From Cytophagales bacterium WSM2-2 (GTDB lineage Bacteria > Bacteroidota > Bacteroidia > Cytophagales > Cyclobacteriaceae), in assembly GCA_015472025.1 (NCBI GenBank), contig BNHL01000001.1:2453501-2517500 (forward strand): a stretch of 64,000 bases of DNA. Direction: 5' to 3'. Positions 45,233-53,502 of this stretch are shown here, one piece after another (position 1 is the stretch's first letter; every line of letters begins with the position of its first letter). Under the pieces are notes generated by a model, which was not told the DNA's origin, ran no database searches, and saw nothing but the letters and a program-made list of their open reading frames with translations. The position numbers were made by a program, and so were the translations under genes.

Positions 45233-45424
45233 TTATTGCTTTCTTATTCCAGCTTGTTTTAACAACTTACTACCCAACCCTTTTCCAATTTCCTGGTTCC
45301 CATGATTGGGGAAAATGATCACTCCTGACTTTGTAGGATGTTTCATTTTGATATGTGAACCTTTTTGTGATACTGAATACCAGCCGTCTTTGATCAGAAG
45401 ACGAAGCATTTCGGAGCATTTCAT
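45233..45424 (-). CDS. hicA: HicA-family mRNA interferase toxin
   Basis: 63 residues from the ATG at 45424; a TTG at 45433 is possible. The dsRBD-like HicA fold with the catalytic His24 in SVSQKGSHIKMKHP, then GVIIFPNHGNQEIGKGLGSKLLKQAGI, matching the family's typical 60-residue size. It cleaves mRNA when not bound by HicB. The ~120 bases upstream carry AT-rich sequence but no clear operator. Confidence 0.9.
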   Translation of the reverse strand: MKCSEMLRLLIKDGWYSVSQKGSHIKMKHPTKSGVIIFPNHGNQEIGKGLGSKLLKQAGIRKQ

Positions 45425-45546
45425 TTGGACCAATCATCGCAAGAATTTTCATTTTGGATATTGGAGCTTCGACAAACGAAGGTAAATAATTATTTACCGG
45501 TCACAAAAAATTATTAATGCCTAAATTCGCCTTCTAATTCTGAATA

Positions 45547-46932
45547 ATGACTCTTATTAAATCAATTTCCGGAATCCGAGGTACGATCGGAGGGAAACCC
45601 GGTGACTCTCTTACGCCTGTAGATGTCGTCAAATTTGCTGCTGCTTTTGGCACTTGGGTGAAATTACGCAATGGAAAAAAAGTGGTGATTGGCCGTGACG
45701 CCCGAATTTCCGGTGAGATGGTCAGTAACCTCGTGAGTAATACCCTTCGTGGTTTGGGCTTGCATGTTGTTGATTTGGGACTGTCTACTACACCGACAGT
45801 GGAGATAGCGGTACCGATTGAAAAAGCAGGAGGGGGAATTATCCTGACAGCAAGTCACAACCCCATTCAATGGAATGCCTTGAAATTGTTGAACGACAAA
45901 GGGGAATTCATTTCCGGAGCAGATGGAGCAGAAGTATTGGAACTTGCATCACAAGGGAATTTTGATTTTGCCGAAGTCCACAAATTGGGGAGCTATGTGA
46001 AAGCAGATCATTATATCAAAAAACACATTGAGTTGATTCGGAAAAATAAATTGGTGGATGTGAAGGCGATACAAAAGGCCAATTTTAAAATTGTGGTCGA
46101 TGCTGTGAACTCAACTGGCGGGACAGCCGTGCCTCAATTGTTGAAAGAACTCGGTGTCAGAAAAATTAAAAAACTGTACTGCGAACCTACAGGCAAATTT
46201 CCGCATAATCCCGAGCCGCTTCCTGAAAATATTAAAGAGATTTGCCGCGAAGTGAAGAAAGGGAAACACGACCTGGGAATAATTGTTGATCCGGATGTCG
46301 ACCGACTGGCCCTTGTGCAGGAAGATGGAAAGCCATTTGGTGAAGAATATACATTGGTGGCTGTAGCAGATTACGTGTTAAGCAAAAGAAAAGGAAACTC
46401 AGTATCCAATTTATCGTCTACACGGGCACTGCGGGATGTTACCGAAAAGCTGGGAGGCAAACACACTGCCGCAGCAGTTGGAGAGGTGAACGTGGTCAAC
46501 GCGATGAAGGAAACCAAAGCACCAATTGGCGGTGAAGGAAATGGCGGTGTGATTTTTCCTGAACTTCATTACGGACGCGATGCGCTGATGGGTATTGCTC
46601 TTTTTCTGACCCATTTGGCCAAGAGCAAAATGAAAGCTTCAGAGCTAAGAAAAACATATCCGGAATATTTTATTTCTAAAAACAAGATTGAACTTACTCC
46701 GCAAATCAATGTTGATGACATACTAAGTCAGATGACGGAAAAATATCGCAATGAAAATATCAATCTGACAGATGGCGTAAAAATCGATTTTGAAAAGGAA
46801 AAAGAATGGGTACACCTGCGTAAAAGCAACACTGAGCCGATCATCCGTATTTATGCCGAATCGCAAAATGAGAAGAAGGCAGATGATTTGGCCCAAAAAA
46901 TCATAGCGGATATCAGGTCCTTGATTGTTTAG
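45547..46932 (+). CDS. glmM: Phosphoglucosamine mutase-type phosphohexomutase
   Basis: 461 residues with four alpha-D-phosphohexomutase domains: ISGIRGTIGGKPGDSLTP, the active-site phosphoserine Ser103 in TASHNPIQWNALK, the metal loop DPDVDRLALV, the sugar loop GGEGNGGVIFPELHYGRD and the C-terminal RKSNTEPIIRIY. It interconverts glucosamine-6-P and glucosamine-1-P for peptidoglycan and LPS, although some Bacteroidota members act on other hexoses. Divergent from hicAB. Confidence 0.9.
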   Translation: MTLIKSISGIRGTIGGKPGDSLTPVDVVKFAAAFGTWVKLRNGKKVVIGRDARISGEMVSNLVSNTLRGLGLHVVDLGLSTTPTVEIAVPIEKAGGGIILTASHNPIQWNALKLLNDKGEFISGADGAEVLELASQGNFDFAEVHKLGSYVKADHYIKKHIELIRKNKLVDVKAIQKANFKIVVDAVNSTGGTAVPQLLKELGVRKIKKLYCEPTGKFPHNPEPLPENIKEICREVKKGKHDLGIIVDPDVDRLALVQEDGKPFGEEYTLVAVADYVLSKRKGNSVSNLSSTRALRDVTEKLGGKHTAAAVGEVNVVNAMKETKAPIGGEGNGGVIFPELHYGRDALMGIALFLTHLAKSKMKASELRKTYPEYFISKNKIELTPQINVDDILSQMTEKYRNENINLTDGVKIDFEKEKEWVHLRKSNTEPIIRIYAESQNEKKADDLAQKIIADIRSLIV

Positions 46933-46953
46933 CTGGCATTTTATTTTATTGGT

Positions 46954-46961
46954 TAAATTTG
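46954..46961 (+). promoter_or_regulatory. TAAATTTG, -7-like box upstream of cysteine desulfurase
   Basis: Exact TAnnTTTG, ending 31 bases before the ATG at 46993. Confidence 0.5.
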
Positions 46962-46992
46962 CACAGAATTTAGTACCGTAACCTGTCGTAGA

Positions 46993-48132
46993 ATGAGAGT
47001 TTACCTGGATAATGCCGCCACTACACCGCTCGATCCCGAGGTGTTTGAAGCGATGAAGCCTTTTATGCTTGAAGATTTTGGAAACCCGTCTTCAACACAC
47101 GCTCATGGAAGGAAAGTGCGTGCAGCAATTGAGTCTTCAAGAAAGAAAGTGGCTGAACTACTGAACTGTACACCGGGCGAAATCATTTTTACTTCCGGAG
47201 GAACAGAAGCGGATAACGCCATCATTGCCGGTGCGATTAAAACCTATAAAATAAAAGATGTCATTTCTTCTCCGATTGAGCATCATGCGGTGGTTCATAC
47301 CCTGGAGACACTCGAGAAGCACGGAGAAATAAAACTTCATTTTGTTCAGCTCGATGAGAAGGGTCATGTGGATATGGATCACCTTGAAAGCCTGCTCAAA
47401 GAATATCCGAATGCCCTTGTTTCGTTGATGCATGCCAACAATGAGATTGGAAACTTGCTGGATATTCAAAAAGCGAGTGACCTTTGTCAGCAGTACAATG
47501 CGTACTTTCATTCGGACACCGTACAGACCATGGGGCACTACAGACATGACCTCAAGAAATTGAAAGTGCATGGCATGACGGCTGCCGCTCATAAATTTCA
47601 TGGCCCTAAAGGTGTTGGGTTCATGTACATCAACAAAGACAAGAAAATTCAACCTCTCGTACATGGTGGCGCCCAGGAACGTAACATGCGTGGAGGGACG
47701 GAAAATACCTACGGAATTATTGGATTGGCCAAAGCCCTTGAGATTTGCTATCGCGAAATGGAAGAACACGAGTCGGCCATCAATAAGTTGAAGGGATACA
47801 TGATTGAGAAACTGAAAATGGTTGTTCCCGGAGTTACGTTTCACGGTGATTCCGATAACCTAAATCGTAGCCTTTATACTGTACTCAATGTTTCCTTTCC
47901 GGAATCAGAGGAAAATGAGATGATGCTCTTCAACCTGGATTTGCAGGGCATTTCAGCCTCAGGCGGAAGTGCATGTTCCAGCGGTGCTACTACCGGATCT
48001 CATGTGCTTAATGCAATTTACCCAGGATCAAAAAGGGGAGCCGTTCGCTTTTCGTTTAGCAAATTCAACAAAGTAGAAGAAGTGGACTTCGTAATTGAAA
48101 AGGTAGCAGAACTCTGCAAGGTTAGTGTCTGA
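46993..48132 (+). CDS. Cysteine desulfurase (NifS/IscS family)
   Basis: 379 residues. YLDNAATTPLDPEV opens the fold, HxxPSSTHAHGR follows, the PLP lysine is K201 in TAAAHKFHGPKG, and the persulfide Cys328 is in SASGGSACSSGATTGSHVL. The long form of the Cys loop suggests the NifS/IscS-like group I. It supplies sulfur for Fe-S clusters or tRNA thiolation; no iscU or mnmA gene adjoins it, so the role is open. Followed by a terminator. Confidence 0.93.
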   Translation: MRVYLDNAATTPLDPEVFEAMKPFMLEDFGNPSSTHAHGRKVRAAIESSRKKVAELLNCTPGEIIFTSGGTEADNAIIAGAIKTYKIKDVISSPIEHHAVVHTLETLEKHGEIKLHFVQLDEKGHVDMDHLESLLKEYPNALVSLMHANNEIGNLLDIQKASDLCQQYNAYFHSDTVQTMGHYRHDLKKLKVHGMTAAAHKFHGPKGVGFMYINKDKKIQPLVHGGAQERNMRGGTENTYGIIGLAKALEICYREMEEHESAINKLKGYMIEKLKMVVPGVTFHGDSDNLNRSLYTVLNVSFPESEENEMMLFNLDLQGISASGGSACSSGATTGSHVLNAIYPGSKRGAVRFSFSKFNKVEEVDFVIEKVAELCKVSV

Positions 48133-48157
48133 GATTTTTACAATTCGAAGAATGAGT

Positions 48158-48186
48158 AGCCTCGCATTAACTGTGAGGCTTTTTTA
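48158..48186 (+). terminator. Terminator after cysteine desulfurase
   Basis: AGCCTCGCA (48158-48166) pairs with TGTGAGGCT (48172-48180), with one G-T, around TTAAC and followed by TTTTT. The T tract overlaps the next gene's -7-like box. Confidence 0.85.
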
Positions 48187-48192
48187 TATTTG
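48185..48192 (+). promoter_or_regulatory. TATATTTG, -7-like box directly after a terminator
   Basis: Exact TAnnTTTG, ending 11 bases before the ATG at 48204. Its first base overlaps the U-tract of the upstream terminator, so termination and re-initiation are packed together. Confidence 0.5.
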
Positions 48193-48203
48193 ACAAACTT
48201 CAA

Positions 48204-48983
48204 ATGAATATCTCATTTATCGGCTCCGGAAATTTAGCGTGGCATCTGGCCCCGGCCCTGGATAATGCTGGTTTTGTAGTTAAAGAAGTTTATAGTCCCA
48301 ACCCACGTCACGCAGGCGAATTGACCGGACGCCTTTACCAGGCTGAAGTGAAAGCCACACTTGATTTTTCGACCAGCCCATCAACTGTCTTTATTGTGGC
48401 CGTCAATGACGATAGTATAAGTGAAGTTGCGAGAGAAATCATTTTACCTGATGACGCGATTCTCGCTCACACTTCCGGCAGTGTTCCGTTGACTGATCTG
48501 CAATTTGCTGCTACTGCCAACATTGGAGTGTTCTATCCTCTCCAAACGTTTAGCAAATCAAAAAAAATTGACTTCAAGCAAACTCCGATTTTTATCGAGA
48601 GTAATACGGACGAAACAGAGGAGGTATTGATCCCCCTCGCCAAAGCAATTAGCAACCAGGTCAGAAGGATCGGTTCGGAACAACGGAAAGCATTGCACCT
48701 TGCTGCTGTGTTTGCATCGAATTTTACCAACCATATGCTTACGCTTTCGGAGGAGATCATGAAACAAAACGATCTAGACTATAATTGGCTTAAGCCTTTG
48801 ATCACCGAGACTATTAACAAGAGCCTGCAGGTAGGACCTGAGGCTGCGCAAACAGGTCCTGCCAGACGTGGAGATATGGAAGTGCTCGAAAAACACATGG
48901 CTTTCCTTCAATCTGATCCCAGTCTCGCGGAGGTCTACAAAATTATCAGTCAGCACATCATTGATCGCTATCACGAAGAGTGA
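48204..48983 (+). CDS. Rossmann-like / DUF2520 dehydrogenase-like protein
   Basis: 259 residues. N-terminal NAD(P)-binding fold MNISFIGSGNLAWHLAPAL with GSGNLA, then FIVAVNDDSI and ILAHTSGSVPL. The C-terminal helical DUF2520 domain has LHLAAVFASNFTNHMLTLSEEIM and TGPARRGDMEVLEKH. The layout resembles ProC/6-phosphogluconate dehydrogenase-like proteins. Reaction unknown; some relatives neighbour pantothenate genes, but none are here. Confidence 0.88.
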   Translation: MNISFIGSGNLAWHLAPALDNAGFVVKEVYSPNPRHAGELTGRLYQAEVKATLDFSTSPSTVFIVAVNDDSISEVAREIILPDDAILAHTSGSVPLTDLQFAATANIGVFYPLQTFSKSKKIDFKQTPIFIESNTDETEEVLIPLAKAISNQVRRIGSEQRKALHLAAVFASNFTNHMLTLSEEIMKQNDLDYNWLKPLITETINKSLQVGPEAAQTGPARRGDMEVLEKHMAFLQSDPSLAEVYKIISQHIIDRYHEE

Positions 48984-49020
48984 CTTTTTCCTATTTTAGG
49001 AACCCTTTAATTAAACAAAC

Positions 49021-49944
49021 ATGAAAAAGATATTCATCCTGTTTCTCCTGATAACCACCTTTCACTTGTCTGCCCAGGATAAAAAGCCAGACCCGGTGAT
49101 TGTTCTTGATGGAAAAATAGTCCGCGGATTAAATTCCATAAATCCGAATAATATTGAGTCTGTTCAGATCCTGTATGGAAAGGATGCTGTTGATAAATAT
49201 GGCGATACTGCAAGAAACGGAGTTATAGTAGTCACTTCGAAACCGAAACCCGGAATTCCCCCAAGGGAGTCTCTCGATCCTACCGTAACTGAAGTTTGGG
49301 ACTTAGCGCCAATGGTGGTGACTCCTGGAAAAAATGTGGGAGATGCTCCCTCAGATGCGATTCTCCTCTTTGTAGGAACCGATTTGACCGAGTGGACTAA
49401 CAGTTCTGGGGCAGTAGCAGCCTGGGATGTGAAGGATGGTGCGATGACCGTAGCGAAGGGAGCTGGAGGCATTAAAACTAAACGTACTTTCGGAGATATC
49501 CAGCTTCACATTGAATGGAGAGCACCAGCCGAAGTAAAAGGCGATGGGCAAGGTCGTGGCAACAGCGGGATTTTTTTTCACGAGCAATACGAACTCCAGG
49601 TGCTTGATAGCTATGAAAATCAAACTTACTCCAATGGACAGGCGGGATCTATCTACAAGCAATCAATCCCCCTGGTGAATGTTTGCAAGAAGCCGGGCGA
49701 GTGGCAGGCATATGATGTGGTGTTTATCGCTCCTCGCTTCAGCGAGACTACCGGAAGAATTATCGCCCCTGCTAATATCACTGTATTTCAAAATGGAGTG
49801 CTGATTCAAAATCATGTCGAGATTACTGGGCCATCACAATACAAAGGACTACCGGTGTATAAACTCCACGGCAAGGGCTCCATCAGTTTACAAGACCACG
49901 GCAATCCTGTGAGCTATCGAAACATTTGGGTCAGAGAATTATAA
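49021..49944 (+). CDS. Plug-like mini-domain fused to DUF1080 (3-keto-disaccharide hydrolase) domain
   Basis: 307 residues with signal peptide [19 protein letters not shown]. Residues ~20-75 read as a TonB-receptor plug fragment ([45 protein letters not shown]), although there is no barrel. Residues ~112-307 are DUF1080, a jellyroll related to Lam[66 protein letters not shown] and [20 protein letters not shown]1080 proteins include glycoside-processing enzymes. Single gene with a bidirectional terminator after it. Confidence 0.85.
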   Translation: MKKIFILFLLITTFHLSAQDKKPDPVIVLDGKIVRGLNSINPNNIESVQILYGKDAVDKYGDTARNGVIVVTSKPKPGIPPRESLDPTVTEVWDLAPMVVTPGKNVGDAPSDAILLFVGTDLTEWTNSSGAVAAWDVKDGAMTVAKGAGGIKTKRTFGDIQLHIEWRAPAEVKGDGQGRGNSGIFFHEQYELQVLDSYENQTYSNGQAGSIYKQSIPLVNVCKKPGEWQAYDVVFIAPRFSETTGRIIAPANITVFQNGVLIQNHVEITGPSQYKGLPVYKLHGKGSISLQDHGNPVSYRNIWVREL

Positions 49945-49964
49945 AAGAAAAATCAAAGCAATAA

Positions 49965-49993
49965 AAAAAGTCAGGCTCAACACCTGACTTTTT
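49965..49993. terminator. Bidirectional terminator
   Basis: AAAAAGTCAGG (49965-49975) pairs perfectly with CCTGACTTTTT (49983-49993) around CTCAACA. It serves the DUF1080 gene on plus and the DUF1573 gene on minus. Confidence 0.9.
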
Positions 49994-50011
49994 ATTTGCG
50001 CTTTTTTAAGA

Positions 50012-50428
50012 CTAGTTCGCCTTTACGGGAGTAGGTGGAGCTTCCACTTCTCCTTTAATGTGCAACAAGATCACACCGCCATCAGTGTTTGCAGACACGG
50101 TGATCACTTTGTCGAAAGGTCCGAGTGCAGCAGCATTAAATGTTGCTTTTACATGGCCTTCACCACCTGACAAAACAGGATCACGAGTCCAGCTAGGTGT
50201 AGTACAGCCACAAGAAGGCTGTGCATTGGTAATCACCGCTGGCACCTTGCCCTTATTAACGAACTTAAATTCGTACGATACAGGAACACCCTGCTTGATC
50301 TTTCCGAAATCGTGCGTAGATGCTTCCCACTGGACAACAGCCACATCTGCTTTTGCCTGAGTTGCTGTTTGGCTCCAGCCACAATTGGCCACCAGTGCCA
50401 ATGCCGCGATAAACATTAATTTTTTCAT
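50012..50428 (-). CDS. DUF1573 exported protein
   Basis: 138 residues with a signal peptide (MKKLMFIAALALVANCGWSQ). The single Ig-like DUF1573 domain is seen in THDFGKIKQGVPVSYEFKFVNKGKVPAVITNAQPSCGCTTPSWTRDPV, including the conserved SCGCT. A beta-sandwich domain of unknown function widespread in Bacteroidota. Divergent from the second sensor kinase, with the TTAA-type repeats in between. Confidence 0.9.
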   Translation of the reverse strand: MKKLMFIAALALVANCGWSQTATQAKADVAVVQWEASTHDFGKIKQGVPVSYEFKFVNKGKVPAVITNAQPSCGCTTPSWTRDPVLSGGEGHVKATFNAAALGPFDKVITVSANTDGGVILLHIKGEVEAPPTPVKAN

Positions 50429-50509
50429 CTTTCTTTCTTCAATTTAGTGTTAAACTTAAAACCTTCGTTCGAACTGTACAAACTTCGTGCATGAAAACCC
50501 GTTAAGCTG

Positions 50510-50549
50510 TTAATAAAAGGGTAAAAAGTGTTAATGCTTTGTTAAACAG
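50510..50549 (+). promoter_or_regulatory. Phased TTAA-type repeats upstream of sensor kinase 2
   Basis: Half-sites TTAATAAA (50510), GTAAAAAG (50521), TTAATGCT (50531) and TTAAACAG (50542), with steps of 11, 10 and 11 bases. They resemble the TTAACCTT array at 19860-19908 and may bind this system's own OmpR-type regulator. Weaker than the first array, because the repeat cores are less exact. Confidence 0.4.
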
Positions 50550-50585
50550 CACATTGCAGCCCAAGCTTTCCACGTAAATACCCCT

Positions 50586-50593
50586 TAACTTTG
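50586..50593 (+). promoter_or_regulatory. TAACTTTG, -7-like box at the start of sensor kinase 2
   Basis: Exact TAnnTTTG ending only 4 bases before the GTG at 50598, so the transcript would begin at or next to the start codon (leaderless). Confidence 0.5.
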
Positions 50594-50597
50594 TAAG

Positions 50598-51863
50598 GTG
50601 AGCAGGAATACACTACGTATCATTATTGTACTTGCCGCGGTGAGCATCTTAGGGCTTACGGTGACGCAGGTGTATTGGGTGCGCAAGGCATTTGACCTTC
50701 GCGAGAAACAATTCAATAGAGATGTTCAAACGTCATTGAATTCGGTTGCCAGTCGCATTTTCGAAATCAACAAAACGCCTGTGCCGGATAACTCACCGGT
50801 AGAACAGTTGTCGACCAATTATTTTGTGGTGCTGGTTAACGGGCCGGTGAACTCAAGTGTGATTGGAGTTTTGATCGCCTCCGAATTCGAGAAAAGAAAT
50901 ATTTCCGCCACTTACGAATATGGAGTTTATGATTGCGAGGAACAGTGCATGAAGGGCGCAGACTTCGATTCGCATAAAGCAGGTAAAGCGATGGCGAGCC
51001 TTGCTGAGATGCCCGCCTGGAATAATGACGGATATTATTTTGCTGTGCAGTTTTCCAATATTCAGGCAAACCTGACTAGTCAGATGGGTATCTGGGTTTA
51101 TTCTTCGGCAGTAATGCTCGTGGTTATATTCTTTTTTGTCTATACACTCCTGGTCATCCTTAAACAGAAAAGGCTATCTGAGATTCAGAAAGACTTCATC
51201 AACAACATGACACACGAGTTTAAGACTCCCTTGTCTACCATTGCTATCTCTTCAGAAGTATTAAAGGATCCGCAGATCACTCAGACGCCCGAGCGTTTGT
51301 TGAACTACGCTTCCATTATTCAAAATGAAACGCACCGGTTGAAGCAAGGTGTTGAGCGTGTGTTGCAGATGGCCCGAATGGAGAAAAGCGATGTTGGTCT
51401 GAAAAATGAAAAACTGGATGTACACGAACTCATTCATGATGCAGTACACAACAGTTCTTTGTTGCTCCAGGAGAAAAAAGGAGAAGTAGAGATGCAATTG
51501 AATGCTTCCGCAAGCTGGGTTCTTGCCGACAAGCTTCACTTTACGAATGTGCTCTTTAACCTGATCGACAACGCTCTCAAATACAATCAACAGGAGCCCC
51601 GCCTCATTATTAAAACGGAAAACCAGGGCGAAAACGTGATTATTGAAGTCAGCGATAACGGTATCGGAATTAGTCCCGAAAACCAAAAGAAAGTCTTTCA
51701 CCAATTCTATCGTGTGCCTACCGGCAACCTGCACGATGTAAAAGGTTTCGGCCTTGGCTTGAATTATGTCAAACTTATGGTCGAAGCGCACAAAGGAAAA
51801 ATCTCTGTTCAGAGTAAATTAGGAGAAGGAAGTACATTCAGAATAATTTTACCGACAGCATGA
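50598..51863 (+). CDS. Two-component sensor histidine kinase (system 2)
   Basis: 421 residues with GTG start. TM1 ~7-26 and TM2 ~165-188 enclose a ~135-residue periplasmic region with two Cys (YDCEEQCMKG), possibly a disulfide. HisKA acceptor His206 is in NNMTHEFKTPLST, N box LIDNALKYN, G1 DNGIGI and G2 GFGLGLNYV. The kinase core resembles system 1 (same YxxPTGNxxxVKGxGLGL pattern), suggesting a paralogous pair. Its stop overlaps the regulator start (ATGA). Confidence 0.93.
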   Translation: MSRNTLRIIIVLAAVSILGLTVTQVYWVRKAFDLREKQFNRDVQTSLNSVASRIFEINKTPVPDNSPVEQLSTNYFVVLVNGPVNSSVIGVLIASEFEKRNISATYEYGVYDCEEQCMKGADFDSHKAGKAMASLAEMPAWNNDGYYFAVQFSNIQANLTSQMGIWVYSSAVMLVVIFFFVYTLLVILKQKRLSEIQKDFINNMTHEFKTPLSTIAISSEVLKDPQITQTPERLLNYASIIQNETHRLKQGVERVLQMARMEKSDVGLKNEKLDVHELIHDAVHNSSLLLQEKKGEVEMQLNASASWVLADKLHFTNVLFNLIDNALKYNQQEPRLIIKTENQGENVIIEVSDNGIGISPENQKKVFHQFYRVPTGNLHDVKGFGLGLNYVKLMVEAHKGKISVQSKLGEGSTFRIILPTA

Positions 51864-52549
51864 GTGCAAAAATTCTTTTGGTGGAAGATGATCCCACACT
51901 AGGTTATGTCATCAAAGACGGACTTGTTCACAAAGGTTATGATGTAACGTTGTGCAAGGACGGAGAGCAGGGTCAGGAGGTTTTCAAAGAGAAATCTTTC
52001 GATGTCTGCATCTTTGATGTGATGATGCCCAAAAAGGATGGTTTTAGCCTGGCTAAATCCGTTCGTGAAAAGAATTCACAAGTGCCTATTTTGTTTGTCA
52101 CCGCCAAAGCGATGCTTGAAGATAAAATGGACGGGTTTCGCTCGGGAGGGGATGACTATATCGTCAAACCTTTCAGTATGGAGGAGTTGATCATGCGTAT
52201 TGAGGTTTTCTTACGCAGGTCAAAGAGCATTGGGCAAACTGAAAATGGATCGTACGATCTGGGGGCTTTTAAATTCGATGCAAAGAATTTTAAACTCAAT
52301 CATTCCGCTGGCGAAAAAATCCTGACACCAAAGGAGGCTGAAGTACTGAAATTACTATGCTCCAACAAAGATCGTGTGCTTAAACGCGAAGAGATCCTGA
52401 ATACGGTTTGGGGTGATGATGACTATTTCATGGGACGCAGCCTTGATGTTTTTATTTCAAAACTTCGTAAGTACCTGAGAGAAGACCCACGCGTGGAGAT
52501 CGTAAACTACCACGGAGTTGGATTTAAGCTTGAAGTTAAAATTGCTTAG
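51860..52549 (+). CDS. OmpR/PhoB-family response regulator (system 2)
   Basis: 229 residues. Receiver Asp53 in CIFDVMMPKKDG, acidic pair VEDD, Lys in YIVKPFSMEELIMRI. Winged helix (~130-227) with LTPKEAEVLKLLCSNKDRVL and FISKLRKYLREDPRVEI. Closely similar to the first regulator in the shared KPFSMEELI and C-terminal motifs. Overlaps the kinase by 4 bases and the convergent recR stop by 4 bases. Confidence 0.94.
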   Translation: MSAKILLVEDDPTLGYVIKDGLVHKGYDVTLCKDGEQGQEVFKEKSFDVCIFDVMMPKKDGFSLAKSVREKNSQVPILFVTAKAMLEDKMDGFRSGGDDYIVKPFSMEELIMRIEVFLRRSKSIGQTENGSYDLGAFKFDAKNFKLNHSAGEKILTPKEAEVLKLLCSNKDRVLKREEILNTVWGDDDYFMGRSLDVFISKLRKYLREDPRVEIVNYHGVGFKLEVKIA

Positions 52550-53154
52550 TCAAATAAGATCCGGGCAGTAATACTTCTGCCCAGCGTGATTTCATCTGTA
52601 TATTCCAGGTTACCACCAACGGGCACACCACGTGCTATGGAAGTCACCTTTAAATGAAGGTCTTTCAATTTTCGGTTGATATAAAATGCCGTAGTATCGC
52701 CTTCCATGGTAGGGCTAAGAGCAAGAATTACTTCTTTGATTTCATTTTGCTTTTGAGAGAGGCGCGTGAGAAGTTGCTCGATCTTCAATTCCGAAGGGCC
52801 TATGCCGTTAATGGGAGAGATTACTCCACCCAGTACATGATACACTCCGAGGTACTGCGAAGTATTTTCGATGGCCATGACATCATTGCTTTCTTCAACT
52901 ACGCACATGATCGATTTGTCCCTGCGGTGACTCCGGCAAATGGCGCACTCTTCTTCGTCTGAAATGTTGAAGCATGTTTTGCAGAACTTGATGTTTGCGC
53001 GGAGTTTGTTCAAGGATTCCGTGAGGGCCAGCGTGCGGTGTTCACTTTCTTTCACAAGATGGAGCACTAACCGAAGAGCTGTTTTTTTTCCAATACCTGG
53101 AAGTTTGGAAACTTCGTTTACGGCATCTTCAATCAGTTTTGAGGGATATTCCAT
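52546..53154 (-). CDS. recR: Recombination protein RecR
   Basis: 202 residues. HhH-like N-terminus KLPGIGKKTALRLVLHLV, Cys4 zinc finger CKTCFNISDEEECAIC, Toprim region CVVEESNDVMAIE and YHVLGGVISPINGIGP, with LSPTMEGDTTAFYI and SIARGVPVGGNLEYTDEITLGRS. Works with RecO (and RecF) to load RecA at gaps. Its ATG shares a base with the clpS stop, so the two are coupled. Confidence 0.97.
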   Translation of the reverse strand: MEYPSKLIEDAVNEVSKLPGIGKKTALRLVLHLVKESEHRTLALTESLNKLRANIKFCKTCFNISDEEECAICRSHRRDKSIMCVVEESNDVMAIENTSQYLGVYHVLGGVISPINGIGPSELKIEQLLTRLSQKQNEIKEVILALSPTMEGDTTAFYINRKLKDLHLKVTSIARGVPVGGNLEYTDEITLGRSITARILFD

Positions 53155-53435
53155 CAGATTATTCGAGCATCGATGCCTGCTTCGCAGATGGCCTCGCGCA
53201 TGGGGTTGAGCTCTTCAAACGATCCATTTTTCACGGCACATTTTCCTTTGTAGTGAATAAGCCAGGTGCACTGCTCGGCTTGTTCCACCGAATGCTTACA
53301 GACGCGAATGAGCGTTTCAATCACGTGATTGAATGTATTGAAATCATCATTGAAAACTACAAGATCTTTTGTCTCCGTGACTGCAATTGCTTCCAGCAGA
53401 TCAACGAGTTCCTGTTCGTGTCCCGAGGGATTCAT
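53154..53435 (-). CDS. clpS: ATP-dependent Clp protease adaptor ClpS
   Basis: 93 residues from the ATG at 53435; the frame extends to a TTG at 53450. Core DLVVFNDDFNTFNHVIETLIRVC matches the ClpS N-degron pocket (LxxxNDdxxxxxxVxxxL), followed by EQAEQCTWLIHYKGKCAVKNGSFEELNPMREAI. It delivers N-degron substrates to ClpAP/ClpCP. Transcribed towards recR and divergent from the symporter gene. Confidence 0.92.
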   Translation of the reverse strand: MNPSGHEQELVDLLEAIAVTETKDLVVFNDDFNTFNHVIETLIRVCKHSVEQAEQCTWLIHYKGKCAVKNGSFEELNPMREAICEAGIDARII

Positions 53436-53458
53436 TTGTTTGTACGCCAATTGTATTC

Positions 53459-53466
53459 CAAAATTA
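53459..53466 (-). promoter_or_regulatory. TAATTTTG (minus strand), -7-like box upstream of clpS
   Basis: The complement of CAAAATTA at 53459-53466 is an exact TAnnTTTG on the minus strand, 23 bases before the clpS ATG at 53435. Confidence 0.45.
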
Positions 53467-53502
53467 AGAAAAAATGATAAGTTTTGGTTTTCTTACGCCC
53501 AC

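Noticed and set aside
44825-45424. Start of a defence island or prophage around hicAB
   Set aside because: Neighbours are mazG, a thioesterase and glmM; no integrase, phage or restriction genes.
47158-47844. 228-codon minus-strand open frame
   Set aside because: Antisense to the cysteine desulfurase, whose active-site residues are all intact.
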